A stretch of DNA of 64,000 nucleotides from Dasypus novemcinctus (lineage: Eukaryota > Chordata > Mammalia > Cingulata > Dasypodidae). The stretch is from the NCBI RefSeq assembly GCF_030445035.2, contig NC_080682.1, positions 36,190,770 to 36,254,769 on the forward strand, written 5' to 3'. Under the pieces are notes generated by a model. The model made no database searches. It was not told the DNA's origin and saw only the letters and a program-made list of their open reading frames with translations. Within the stretch, counting starts at the first letter, position 1, and each line of letters starts with the position of its first letter. A program made the translations under genes and the position numbers. Below, piece by piece: positions 36,769 to 47,244 of the stretch.

Positions 36769-38487
36769 TCTCTATCCTCCTTACAGCCCTCTTCCCCTCC
36801 TCCATTATAAGTAGGGGAGAAAGTAAAAGAGATGTCTACTCCTGGGAATTTGTAGTTAGAGAAACCTTCTCCTGCCAGGGTCGTACCACGTCTAACAACA
36901 TTGGATCAGGCCGTTGCCCACCCACGGGGTGTGCAAATGCTATTTCCATTAACCTCCACCCTTTGTCCTTTACACTTGATAGCCCCACACCCCCTTGGTA
37001 CACTGTTTGGAATCAACTCTATGCGTGCTTCCCCTTTCAACAAACTGAAGCATATTGTATTAAATATAATTATAATCAGCCTTATGGCGGCTGCCCATAT
37101 TGGACCTGTCAAATTGGAGATTATGGCACCTGTTTTATTCCCCCTGCCACCCCTAATAGAGCTTTAACCTCAGTCTGTCTCATTTCCTTTAATGTTACCA
37201 GTGGATCTCTAATGCTTCACATACAAGATCCTTGGGATTCCAAATGGGCTTCTGGAGTTTCTGGAGCATTATATGTTAATTCCGAGAGCAGGCCACATAG
37301 TTTTCTTTTTATAAATCAATACACTTATGAATATTCTAATACTACCTGGGATATTACATGAGTTGAACAAAAATACATGAATCTGAAACATCCTTACACA
37401 AAACTCTCAACCATGAGTCTCAATATTCTTTCCCTTCCTGGATTGAAATTCTCAATTCCACTCTCAACTTCCTCAACCAGTCCACTATTCTCCCTAACAC
37501 TACCCATTGTTTCCTCTGTGCAGCACTTAGTTGACCTTTACTTGCTGCTACACCCATACCTTACAACATTACCAATTTCTCCAACCGCATGTGGTCTACT
37601 TGTGGAAACCCCATACCTACTGTGCCCTTGTGGAATGCCAACGCCAACAATCTAACTTGCCTCTTTACAAACTCCACAAATCATTACTCCTCTCAGCCCA
37701 TTTCTTGTGCTATCAATGAAACACTTCCTCAGAATTTTTCTATACCTGTCAGGTTTTACCTCTGTTGTAACCAATCCTTATTCACCCGCCTTAATGGCAT
37801 TCACCCTGAACCCTGCATCCTAGTAACCCTTACCCCTCAACTCACCCTCTATAGTGAAAGTGAAGTTAAATTACTATTATCACCAATTCAGAAGCGAGCT
37901 GTTTTCCTTCCCATACTAGTCGGAGCTAGCCTCACAGCATCAGTCACTGCAATTGCTACTGCAGGAGGTACTCTTGGCCATGGTGTCGCCACCTCAGCAC
38001 AATTTCAAAAAGAGTTACAGGTAATCTTAGACTCTACTACAGCATCCCTTGAGTCCTTACAGAGACAAATTTCCTCCCTCGCTCAAGTTGCCTTACAGAA
38101 CAGAAGAGCATTGGATCTTCTTACAGCTGAGAAAGGGGGAACCTGCCTCTTTCTCCAGGAGGAATGTTGTTATTATGTTAATGAGTCTGGAGTAATAGAA
38201 TAAAATGTAATCAAGCTAAAAAATTTGTGTGATAAAATGTAATCAAGCTAAAAAATTTGTGTGATTTGTGTGCTAACATTCCTCTTACTCCCCACTCTTT
38301 TCTTAGCTGGTTTTCCTCTCCAGTAGCAATGTGGCTTGTCCCCATTCTCAGTCCCCTTGTTTTCATTATTGTGTTTTTTACCGTAGTGCCTTGTCTCCTA
38401 AAGTGGCTTCAGAAGAGAATTGAAAGTATTTCCACCTTTACTGTTTATTCACTTCAATTTCATCAATATCAACCACTAGCAGAATGA
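36750..38487 (+). pseudogene. env: env remnant of provirus 1, D-type/gamma-like
   Basis: The ATG at 36750 starts a hydrophobic signal peptide. The first SU segment ends at a TGA at 37359-37361. SU continues in another frame with a CFLC (CXXC) motif near 37508-37519, and a TGA at 37532-37534. The open frame at 37589-38203 covers the SU end, a QKR cleavage-type boundary, a hydrophobic fusion-peptide-like stretch, LQNRRALDLL and C-X6-CC (about 38144-38170). A 32-bp tandem duplication then breaks the frame. The membrane anchor (MWLVPILSPLVFIIVFF) and tail lie at 38257-38487. CXXC in SU and CX6CC in TM mark a gamma-type env, as in simian D-type viruses. At least two stops and a duplication disable it. 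Confidence 0.88.
38201..38264 (+). repeat. 32-bp tandem duplication inside env
   Basis: TAAAATGTAATCAAGC starts at 38201 and again at 38233. Two identical 32-bp copies lie within the TM ectodomain. Because 32 is not a multiple of three, the duplication also shifts the frame. Confidence 0.95.
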
Positions 38488-38597
38488 AGACCCTGCTATC
38501 AGGAAATTGGCCACAATGCAACTATAGCAGTGCAAAGATAAATAACACAGCTACAGTAATATCGTGCCTGCAAATTAATTCCCTCTGCCCAAAAGAT

Positions 38598-38746
38598 TAA
38601 CTGGCAGCCAGAGATGGGTAAGACCTCCAGAGGGAGGCAACCTAAGACAGGTGCAGTTACGTGGGTGAAAGAAGGCATATTATATAACTGGTAGCCAAAG
38701 ACGGGTAAGATTCTCAGAGGAGAACAACCTAAGACAGGCACAGTTA
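38598..38746 (+). promoter_or_regulatory. Two tandem CTE-like RNA export hairpins
   Basis: Two 62-nt units, 38598-38659 and 38685-38746, are offset by 87. Each has a lower stem TAACTG/CAGTTA and an internal loop formed by GA(T/C)GGGTAAGA on one side and CCTAAGACAGG on the other. The upper stem is capped by AGAG. The upper stem is CCTCC/GGAGG in unit 1 and TTCTC/GAGAA in unit 2: four of the five base pairs differ, each by a compensated change. The loop sequences resemble the NXF1 (TAP)-binding loops of the constitutive transport element of simian D-type retroviruses, and the location between env and 3' LTR is the same. Its inferred role is export of unspliced viral RNA. Confidence 0.8.
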
Positions 38747-38764
38747 TAGAGCTTCCTTAAAAAA

Positions 38765-38779
38765 CACAAACGGAGGAAT
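38765..38779 (+). promoter_or_regulatory. Polypurine tract of provirus 1
   Basis: The purine-rich ACAAACGGAGGAAT lies directly before the 3' LTR, the expected plus-strand primer site. Confidence 0.65.
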
Positions 38780-39228
38780 TGTTGGCCAAAATGGCCTGCG
38801 GCACTAAGCAGCTCCTTTCCTGTGGCCGATTCCCACACGTGCCAACCTGAATTCTGCCTCTTCCCTCAGCAACAGAGGGCCACCAGCCAATTGTGCGCAC
38901 CAACCTGAAGTCTGCCTCTTCCTTTAACAACAGAAAGCTACCAGCCAATCTAAAATGTGCTGTCCCATTCGCCAATCCATTCATTAGATGCTGCCCAAAC
39001 CCAGCCTATCCGCGATTGCCACCTCTCCCCCCGCCCCCACCATAACCCATGTAAGCCAATGTACTCCCTCAATAAACCAGACTTGTGCCATGAGCCTACG
39101 TCTCCAGAGCGGTTACTGTGTGTTTTGTGCTCTGCCATTCTTACCTCATGAGGCCACAGTCCCGCATCTTCCCCCCGCCGCACAGGTGGAGCTGGAGAGA
39201 GTATCAGAGACTGGCTGCAATGCAGAAA
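38780..39228 (+). repeat. 3' LTR of provirus 1
   Basis: It is 449 bp, exactly the length of the 5' LTR, with about 40 substitutions by eye. AATAAA is at 39071-39076. Confidence 0.92.
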
Positions 39229-39234
39229 CTCACA
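39229..39234. repeat. Target-site duplication of provirus 1 (right), CTCACA
   Basis: It is identical to 33964-33969. Confidence 0.9.
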
Positions 39235-39397
39235 CCACTGTTACCTGCACCTGCCACAGTTGTGACTCTTCTGCAATCCCAAACCTCCCCCAAAACAAAG
39301 CCAAAAGAAAATAAATAAAAATATTGAACAATTTAAAATAGAATAATGGATATATAATTTTTAAAAATATTTCTTCATTGTATCTCATTCCCATAAG

Positions 39398-39486
39398 ATC
39401 TGTGATGGTCATGCATCTCAGATACTTACAGATAGCCACATAATGATCAAAGGCCATGAGAAGGAGCATAATCTCATCACATCTTG
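39398..39486 (-). pseudogene. Short olfactory receptor fragment (TM3/IC2)
   Basis: The minus strand encodes MLLLMAFDHYVAICKYL, the OR DRY-AICKPL region, and nothing more. Its TM3-side edge ('ctcatcacatcttgtg') coincides with the equivalent edge of OR pseudogene 3 near 32475 ('ctcatcacacctt'). The two fragments may therefore be copies of one already-truncated gene. Confidence 0.75.
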
Positions 39487-39489
39487 TGT

Positions 39490-41080
39490 TTCACTATTTT
39501 TCTTTTTGAATTCTTGTTGGTAGTTTATGTGTTGCTAGGAATTTGTCCATTTCATCTAGGTAATCTAATTTGTGTACAGGTGTACATAGGATTCTTCTAT
39601 TATCCTTTTTATTTCTGTGATATCAGTACTAAGACTTTCCATTTCTTTTCTGATTTTAGTTAATTGTATCCTCTTTTTTTTGTGTGTAGAGATTTTTGTT
39701 CATTTTATAGATATTTTCAACAAACAAGCTTCGGTATGTTTTCTTTAAATCTCTGTAAGGTTTTATTTTTTATTCAATTTATCTTAATTTTAATTTTTGT
39801 TATTCTTCTTTTCTTGCTAACTTTTAGCTTAGTTTATTTTTTATTTTTTTGGTAAGTCCACCGGTTGTGAGATTCTGTGTCTAATTTGATGTCTTTCTTC
39901 TTTTTTCATATCACCCAGTTGAGGTATAAATTTCTCTCTGAGAACTGTCTTTGTTGCATCCTCTAAATTATGGAATGGTGTGTTTTTGTTTACATTCTCC
40001 TTAAGATATTTTCTAATTTGCTTTGTGATTTCTTTTTTAAACCATTGGTTGTTTAAGCATGGATTAATTCCCACATATTTGACAATTTTCAATGTTTCCA
40101 TCTGTTATTAATTTCTAGATTCATTCCATTGTGTTCAGGGAAGATATATTGTATGAGTTCAATGTTTTAAAATCTATTATGAGTTGTTTTATGATCCTAG
40201 ATTTTGTCTACCGGAGAATGACCATGTGCACTAGAGAAGAATGTGTATTCTACTGCTTTTGTGTGAAGTATTCTATATATGCCTGGTAGGCCTAAGGGTC
40301 ATTTAAGTTTTCTATGTCTTTATTGATCTTAAGTCTAGGTGTTACATCCATTATTGAAAGTGTTACATTTATTTCTCCTACTATTTTTGTAGAGCCTTCA
40401 TTTTTCTACCTTCAAATCTGTGAATAACTGCCTCATATACTTTGGCGTTCTACCATTAGGTGCATAGATATTTGTAATTCTTATATGTTATCTTTTTAGT
40501 TGACCCTTTATCAGTATATAATAGTTACTTACTTTGTTGCTTATGACAGCTTTTGGTGTAAGATATATTTTATCTGATATTTGTTAGATTTCCCAGCTCT
40601 CTTCTGGTTATCATTGTTTAATCTATTGTAGTCCATCCTTTCACTGTTAACTCAGTTTTGTCTTAGAATTTAAGGTGAAACTCTTGTAAACAGAATTGAG
40701 GTAATACTTTTTAAATCAATTTCGCTAATGTCTGACTTTTGACTGGAGAACTTAATCCATTTATATTTAGTGTATCTACTGATAATGAAAGACTTTTTTC
40801 TGCCATTTTACTATTTGGTCTTTTAAAGACTTGTTGTCAATAATTCTTTAATGATTAATTTCATATTTATTTGATTTTTGTACAGTTACATTGAGTCCCC
40901 TTTCATTTCATTCTTCATATATTTTCCAGATGTTTTCCTGTGGTTACCACTGCACATAAATATAGCTACCCTAAATCTGTAACAATCATGTTTGTTTGAT
41001 ATCAACTTATATTCAATACATATACAATCTCTGACCTTATATTCCTTCACTGCCCTACCTTTTGTTTTTCTTTGTGACAT
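39490..41080 (-). mobile_element. LINE-1 fragment (5' part of ORF2), minus strand
   Basis: The antisense of the LINE-1 endonuclease region and following sequence is recognisable, for example 'gaagaatgtgtattctact' near 40237 on the plus strand. The same motifs occur in the LINE-1 at 53050-57300 (for example 'aagaatgtatgtcctgct' near 56378). Only short frames remain. Confidence 0.8.
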
Positions 41081-41084
41081 TTTG

Positions 41085-41745
41085 GAGTTCTTTTATGAAT
41101 CCCAAAAAGAAAGGGATTAACTTTTTGAACTAATTCATTCCTGTGGATATGAGACCCTTTGGTTGGACTATATCAGTAAGGCATGACTTGGGTTGAATCT
41201 CCCCCTTCTTGCTGGGTCTTATATAAACAGAGACACAGAGAGAGAGACATATGGGAAAATAAGTTCTGCTATTTTCAGTCCTGCCATGTGAGAGAGAAGC
41301 AAGGATCCCTAGCAGTCAAAGCTTGAGCATGAAATCCCCAAGAGTTTGGACTCAGAGAGCAGCTCAAGGCTGAAATGATGAACCAAATGCATGAAAGTAC
41401 ACAGCTGAACTTGGGAAAAAAGCAGAGCAGTCAAGGCTGAGAGAAGATTCAGAAAGAGACAAGCCCTATACTTGGTGGCCCACAGCTGAGGTCTGGGAGA
41501 AAGGAGATACTGGAGGGTAAGTAAGGGACCTCATCAGAAATCAGTGGCTATCTTGCCTCACCATGTGGCAAAACCTGAGGATCACCAGTAGCTGACATGG
41601 GTGAGAAAGCATCTCTGCTGATGTCTTGATTGGGACATTTCATGGTCTCAAAACTGTAAGCTTTTACTCCAAAAATATCCCCATTATAAAAGTCAATCCA
41701 TTTCTGATACTTTTCATCAGCAACTTTGCAGCAACCTATAACATA
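41085..41745 (+). repeat. MaLR-related LTR, plus strand (diverged)
   Basis: The 3' part reads 'ataaaagtcaatccatttctgatactt' and then 'catcagcaactttgcagcaac'. This resembles the 3' end of the MaLR LTRs in this window read in their sense direction. The GA-rich middle (41210-41520) with 'gagagagac' repeats is LTR-like. Edges are approximate. Confidence 0.5.
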
Positions 41746-43539
41746 CTTGTTAAAAGTATGTCTGTATACATTGCTTGTCCCAAACCAGAGATTTATCATT
41801 CTTTTCATCCATTTGCACTTTACAACCTGTGTGAAAAATGAAGCTGTATACCAAAAAATGCAAAAACAATAAGACTAGCATTTATAATTACCCATTGTGG
41901 CACTTTGAGATTATTTATGAACACCTAAAAGAGAGATTATATTTGTAAACTGTTCTGTTCCTCTGGGTGTGATCCCCTTTGACAGTAGTAGATTCAGATG
42001 ATATTTAAAATGAAAGTGGTTTCTACATAGCAGTAGGATATTAAAAATTCAACCTTATAACATTTTCATAAAGAAAACTAGCAGCCCTAGTTTGAAAGAC
42101 AATCTTTCAATCTCTTAAAAAAAAAATTCCTGGATTTGCCACTTCTTTGAAATACTATAATCTACTATAATGTAATCTGTGAAGAAAGGGATTTTATTTT
42201 TATGTCTTTTGTGCCTACCTACAACAGTATTTGGCACATATTGTTGAGTTAATAAGTACTTATAAAATTGAATTGAATTTGACTATAAATTGCTCCCATA
42301 TATGTTCCTGATGTCAAGTGCTTTTGACAGAGACTGCTGGACATCCACTAAAATCCATTCTCCCCTTTGAGAGTAACAGAGTTTACCTGGCTTTATGTTA
42401 TTCAAACTCTAATGTTGCAAATTTTGATGATCAATGTAAAACCATATCCTTGAGGAAAAAATACTCAAAACACACCTGCTAGTGATTATCTAATAGTTGC
42501 TAACATGGGAAGCTGGCCCCCAGAACATCCACAGCATTTTTTTATTTAAATATTTCCAACTCCTTTGCAGTTTGGTGCATGTCTGTGACTAAGTTCTTGT
42601 CAATTGGCTAAAAGTAGAAGTAATGTGTAACTTCCTGGCTGAAATCTAAAGTGTTGAAAATATACTCTTCTAAGTTTATTTCCTTTGTTTCCTACTTGAA
42701 ACCAATAAATGGTTTGGTAACTGAATGAAACAATGCCCTATGGCAATATTTTACATATGTGGATGTACATATGGGATACCTAGGGCTAAAATCAAATCGT
42801 AATTTACTAGTTCTGGGATGAGGCCAGAATTCTGCATTTTTAACCAGCTGCAGGTGATAACAGTGGTGCTAGCACCTGGAACACATTTTGAATATGAAGG
42901 CCCTAGAGAAGGACCAAGAAATTGTTATGAGGAAGCTGAGTGAAAAAGAGAAGATGCACTACCCTGTTAACCAAGATTATTCCTATATGTCTGTCACATC
43001 AAAAATAATAAACTTGCTGTATGTTAAACAATTATATCATTTTATGTTTCTTTTATAGAAGCTTAATCTTATGCTATGAAAATACAGAATTCAAAATATA
43101 TGTGGTACCACTCTCCTGTTTAACATTACTATTCACCTGGCATGATACCTGGATTTCTAATTTTGCATGTACCATACAAAGATAAAACTTGTTATGCAAC
43201 ATTTTGACTTTATTTTTCAAAGGTGTTTAGGTCTGATGGACAATGTAGATCCCAGAAACAAAGAGTGTTTTTAACTCCAAGCAAGATAGCGCCATCCATC
43301 TACCCCATGGACTCTAAGCCCCCTTTCAATTGCAAGTAGATGTAGGCATCACCATCTCCAAAATCCTCAAAATTGGGGAATGAACAATGGAATAAAAATA
43401 GACTTATCATTTTACTCTAGACTTATTATTATTCTAGCAGTGGAAGAACTCTTATCATTGATTTAAAGGCAGTGGCCACCAGCAATTCTGAGGGATGGGA
43501 AAGGGAAGAATAGGTGTTTTTTTGTGATAATTTTGGGGA
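41746..43539. other. Intergenic DNA, end of duplication unit B
   Basis: No gene was found. The segment 42210-43080 is colinear with 16985-17900. Confidence 0.55.
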
Positions 43540-43890
43540 CTCTGAGTGAAGGATAGGACATTGTATATTTTGTCATATCTTAAAAAACTGTGTGGGACAA
43601 AGTGTAGACTATAATGTAAGCTGTCCTCTGTGAAGGATAGGACATTGTATATTTTGTCATATCTTAAAAAATTGTGTGGGACAAAGTGTAAACTATAATG
43701 TAAGCTGTCCTCTGTGGTTAGTAGTAATGCTTCAATATTGGTTCATCAATTGTAACAAATGTACCACACTGAAGAGGGATGATGTTCATGTGGGAAAGTG
43801 TGTGAGGGGGATGCAGTGGGGAATATGGGAATATCCTATATTTTTATGTAACGTTCATGTAATCTACAACTTATTTAAAAGCAATATATA
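43540..43890 (+). mobile_element. LINE-1 3'-end fragment with an internal 84-bp duplication
   Basis: This is the LINE-1 tail motif series ('gtgtgggacaaagtgtaaac', 'ttgtaacaaatgtaccacac', 'gtgtgagggggatgcag') ending in A-rich sequence and a (TA)/(AC) microsatellite near 43887-43930. Confidence 0.7.
43547..43714 (+). repeat. 84-bp tandem duplication
   Basis: GAAGGATAGGACATTG starts at 43548 and again at 43632. The two copies differ at only two or three positions, so the duplication is recent. Confidence 0.93.
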
Positions 43891-44229
43891 TATAGAGAGA
43901 GACACACACACACATATATATTTATAAATATATAGGTCTGTGTTAACCAAAAATAATGGAGAGTGATGCTCGTGAAAGAAGATACATAGGTAGATAATAT
44001 CAGAAATTACCTCCTCCATGGTGGAGCTACTATGGATCAGAGACTGGTCTTCAGATTTGCAGAACACATTGGAGTCTATTTTTTCCCAGAAATGAACTTA
44101 TTTGCATGGCTTAGCTCATTCTAACCAAACACAACAGGGCCTGGAATATAAAGCAGAATATGAGTTTAGTAATTTTGTGAGAAAATGCAATCAGGAAACA
44201 GGACTAAATACTTATGGTATTGGCAATTT

Positions 44230-44626
44230 ATAATGGTATAACAAATGACCACAAATTAGCAGCTTAAAATAATTCTCATGGTTATCTCGAAGTTTCTATG
44301 AGTCAGAAGCTTGGGTTCAACTTAACTAAATGAAGCGCTGGGTGCTTTGGGTATTTTTCACAAGACCACAATCAAGGTGTACTTCAGAGCTTTGGTCGAT
44401 TCAAGGCTCAACAGGGAAGAATCAGCTCCAAACTCACAGCTGTTGGCAGAATTCATTCCTTTGCTTGTTGTAGGACTGATGGTGCCAGTTCCTCACTGGC
44501 TGCTATCTGGAAACTCTTCTCAATTCTTTGCTAAAGGGGCAGTTCCAAAGAGCAGCTTGCAACCAGGAAGTTTGCTTCATCAAAAACTGGATAAGAATCA
44601 GTGGACAGGAGAGAAATTACAATTAT
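44230..44626 (+). repeat. Ancient interspersed repeat, left half, split by provirus 2
   Basis: 'ggtataacaaatgaccacaaa' with 'cagcttaaaataa' is a common mammalian repeat start. Its continuation ('ggaagtgacattccatcac') lies at 52706-52800 on the other side of the provirus. I do not assign a family. Confidence 0.55.
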
Positions 44627-44632
44627 GAAACA
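44627..44632. repeat. Target-site duplication of provirus 2 (left), GAAACA
   Basis: It is identical to 52700-52705. Confidence 0.93.
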
Positions 44633-45046
44633 TGTAGCTGAGCGAGAGGGTTTTGTCCTCGCTCAGGCCCAAGAGTCGGGGGGGCTTGCTCCTGCCAAAC
44701 CACCGGCGGGGGGTGCCCCAAGAGGGAGCACCGGTTCTCCAGGCGTGGGGGACGCGCAGTTGGGGAAAAACCACGACCATGGAGACCGCTTGAGTGCAAG
44801 AACGGGTCTGCTTTATTGCGGAAGTACACTTGGTTATATAGGCAGGGAAGGGGGTGGAGTATGAAGGGGAGAGCAGGGCAGAGGGGTGGCTGCAGATTGG
44901 CTAAAGCTGGGGGGGCAGACCTCTGGTAATACGCCGTAAGCAGTTACTGGGGAAGAGGGCAGATTGTAGGTTGGTAATATGGGCGGGACTGGCGGGAAGG
45001 GTGGCGGGGGCTGGAAGGGGAGGAGGGGCGGAGAAAGGCAGCAACA
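44633..45046 (-). repeat. 3' LTR of provirus 2
   Basis: It is 414 bp, minus-strand ends TGTTGCTGCC and CAGCTACA. It carries a 6-bp extra stretch (near 44775-44780) relative to the 5' LTR. Confidence 0.95.
44812..44840 (-). promoter_or_regulatory. TATA box and AATAAA in the 3' LTR of provirus 2
   Basis: The minus strand has TATATAA (44840-44834) and, 16 bases on, AATAAA (44817-44812). Such a short distance puts the polyadenylation signal in U3 and implies a very short R, as in several betaretroviruses. Confidence 0.75.
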
Positions 45047-45063
45047 ATTGTTCCTTTTGTTTT
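45047..45063 (-). promoter_or_regulatory. Polypurine tract of provirus 2
   Basis: The minus strand reads AAAACAAAAGGAACAAT immediately before the 3' LTR. Confidence 0.75.
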
Positions 45064-45143
45064 AAAAAGAAATTGAAGCAACAAGTTTTGGTGCGCACGG
45101 TGGGTGTGAATGGCTCGGCATGCACAGCAACAAAAGACAAGGA

Positions 45144-45479
45144 TTAGGAGGAAGAGTAGGAGGAAAAGGAGGTTATAGGGACGGGCACGGGGATAAGACG
45201 AGGGGTGGGGGGAGACCACAAGGACCGGCCGGTCATGAGCGGACAACATAGCATCTGGCCAGGATGCATGTGCCCGCCATTAGGGTCGGTGCACGCCGGC
45301 GCCTGGCGCGTGCCGAGCCTTGCCAGCGAAACGGGCCTGTGATGCCCCTGTACCCCTCGCCCGAGGGGGAGGAGTAGTTGGGGAGAAGTAAGGAGAGGAA
45401 GACAAGAAGCTATAGGCATGCGGTCTGGAGTAGGTGGTGCGGACGGAAGGGGCGTGGTGGACGGCTGGGGGGGGGACTC
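45144..45479 (-). other. Proline-rich C-terminal readthrough extension of env
   Basis: After the expected cytoplasmic tail (VHYQCLATAE) the env frame stays open for about 110 more codons, rich in P, S and T, ending SSYSSS*. Gamma-type envs normally end shortly after the YXXL-like tail motif. This is either a lost stop codon or a lineage-specific extension. Confidence 0.6.
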
Positions 45480-47244
45480 AGCGGTGGCAAGGCATTGGTA
45501 GTGGACTTGTACAAAGGAGCTGAACACTACATTGGCTTGGTCTTTGGCAAGGTGGACTATTCTCCTGATGGCCCAGGGGCCCACGGTGAGGGTTAAAAGG
45601 ATAATGATAAGGGGGCCTAGGAATGGGAGCAGGTACGGGAGAAGAGAGTGAAAGAGTGTAGAGGAGTAGCTCGAGTTGTCGCGTTCTCTTTGGCGTCGCT
45701 CCAGGCCTTCGCGGACTTTTTGTAGGCTATCTTCTGCGAGGCTGGTGGTATTGGCGTATACACAACATTCTTCTCCAAGAGCGGCGCAGAGCCCCCCTTC
45801 TTTGAGCAGGAGGAGGTCAAGGCCACGACGGTTCTGGAGAACGACCTCAGAGAGAGAGTTAAAGGAGTTTTTTAGATGCTCAACAGCTTCTTGGAGATAG
45901 GTAATATCTTGATCGACCGCCTGCTGGAGGGAGGAGAGGGAGGCAGATTGCGTAGCAAGGGTGGCGATCCCTGTGCCTGCTCCAGCGAGACCTAAAAGGG
46001 TGGCGACGGTAAGGACAGCAGTAACAGGCTCCCTTTTTTGAAAGTGGGAAGAGAGGTGGCGAGTGTGAAGAGAGAGAAAGAATTCATCATCTCCATGGAA
46101 AAGGATTCGTGGGGCGAGGAAAATAAGCAGACAGGTTTCATTAGTGGCGTTGAGGGTGGCGACGTTGAGACAGGGGGTTAATCCCGTGGAGGTACAAAGC
46201 CACTGGGAGGTGTTATGGGGGATTAAGAATTTGGCGGAAGCGCTAGGAGAGGAGTAGTTAGAGCAGGCGTGCATAAGGGGATGGGAACCTTGGCGGGCAT
46301 GAATGCAGTGCCCTGTGGAGGAAACAGATTGGAAGGTTAGGGGAACAGAGGAAGTGTTCCAGTTGCATCCGGTAGGAGAATTTTCGGAGGATTCGCTGAA
46401 GGTGAGGTTTGTGGCGACGGGTTCATATATAGGAAGAGAGGGGGACAGGCAGAGCCAACAGCTTTTGGTGAGGTTGGGGTGAGAGGAGTTTAGAGAAGTG
46501 TACGAAGCTCTGATCAGATTAATGAGGGGGCTGGGGTACAGAGTAGGGGGTAAGCGAGGCTTGGGGTTGTGGGAGCTGAGGGAGGCAGTGGCGAGGGGGG
46601 TGACAGGCGAAGGAGCAGGTGAGGTGGAGCGGGGCAGAGAAGGGGGCTGTGCCTTTGGAGGATTGAAAATCTGATTTGGGCCCACTGGGGTGGAACGTGT
46701 GGGAATTGGCTCCTTTTTTATAGTGATAATGGCGCCGTAATCGTAGCCTACTGCATACAGGTGGGCTCCCCACATGCGGCCTCATAACCAGAGGTCGGAG
46801 TTGGGGTCTTTGACTGTGAGTGTGATGGTGTTCCATCGAGTAGCATTACGCTGGAGAGTGAGGTATGGGTCTTTGTTAGGGGCGCTGGACCATCCGTGGG
46901 CGATGGTTTCGCACCCCCAGGAAGGACAGTAATAGTGCGTTGGGTCATGGCATCCTCTGGCAGAGGATGGGCACATGTAGAAACCTGTGGCAGCAGGGTT
47001 GTGTCCCCCCCACTCATAAGACGGAAGGTTCGTGCGTCCAGTGAGGTTGGCGACATCAGTAGTGAAAGAGGGGGCGGACGGAGGCGGTTACGTTCGAGGC
47101 GAGGAGCCTTTTTTGTTGCCAGAGGGAGAGGGTCCAATTGAAGGGCTGGTGACTCGGGTTGGCAGCGGCTGGGAGAGCCAGGGAAGCAAGGACGAAGAGA
47201 ATGGCTGCGAGGCTGTGTAGAGGCATCATCTGATGGTGCGGCAT
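45144..47244 (-). pseudogene. env: env of provirus 2, gammaretrovirus-type, broken
   Basis: It starts at ATG 47244 (MPHHQMM) with a signal-peptide-like LAAILFVLASLALPA. The first frame ends at a TGA near 47056, and SU resumes in another frame around 47060-47090 (ANLTGRTNLPSYEWGG, then CPSWGCET). A TGA at 46784-46782 follows, then an uninterrupted 543-codon frame (46775-45144). In that frame: a proline-rich hinge, CWLC (residues 106-109), a QKR boundary (246-248), a hydrophobic fusion-peptide-like segment, LQNRRGLDLL (313-322), C-X6-CC (330-338) and a membrane span (about 377-405). The tail runs about 110 residues past the normal end. One frameshift and one stop in SU prevent a full product from this copy. 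Confidence 0.92.

Larger units (their letters stand above)
33970..39228 (+). mobile_element. Endogenous retrovirus 1, deleted beta/gamma chimera
   Basis: The element has two 449-bp LTRs beginning TGTTGGCCAAAATGG and a tRNA-Lys-type primer site. Remnants follow in order: gag, RNase H-integrase and env. A 6-bp target duplication flanks it. An internal deletion removes most of capsid, nucleocapsid, protease and reverse transcriptase. The pol remnant is betaretroviral and closely related to that of provirus 2 (both have LQPQGVNP). Env has a gamma-type TM with CX6CC. I counted about 40 differences between the LTRs (about 9%), so the insertion is clearly older than provirus 2. All genes are interrupted. 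Confidence 0.92.
22380..43200. repeat. Segmental duplication unit B
   Basis: This is the partner of unit A (600-18160). It has been expanded by later insertions: DAS SINEs, a 1.9 kb repeat at 30441-32340, LINE-1 pieces and provirus 1. The far end matches unit A at 42310-43080 against 17090-17900. Confidence 0.7.

Noticed and set aside
41548..41841. 86-codon minus and 71-codon plus frames
   Set aside because: They overlap a MaLR-like LTR and its flank and show no recognisable motif.
45047..45600. A CTE-like element in provirus 2
   Set aside because: I searched the env-to-LTR stretch for the GGGTAAG and CCTAAGACAGG loop motifs on the minus strand and found none.
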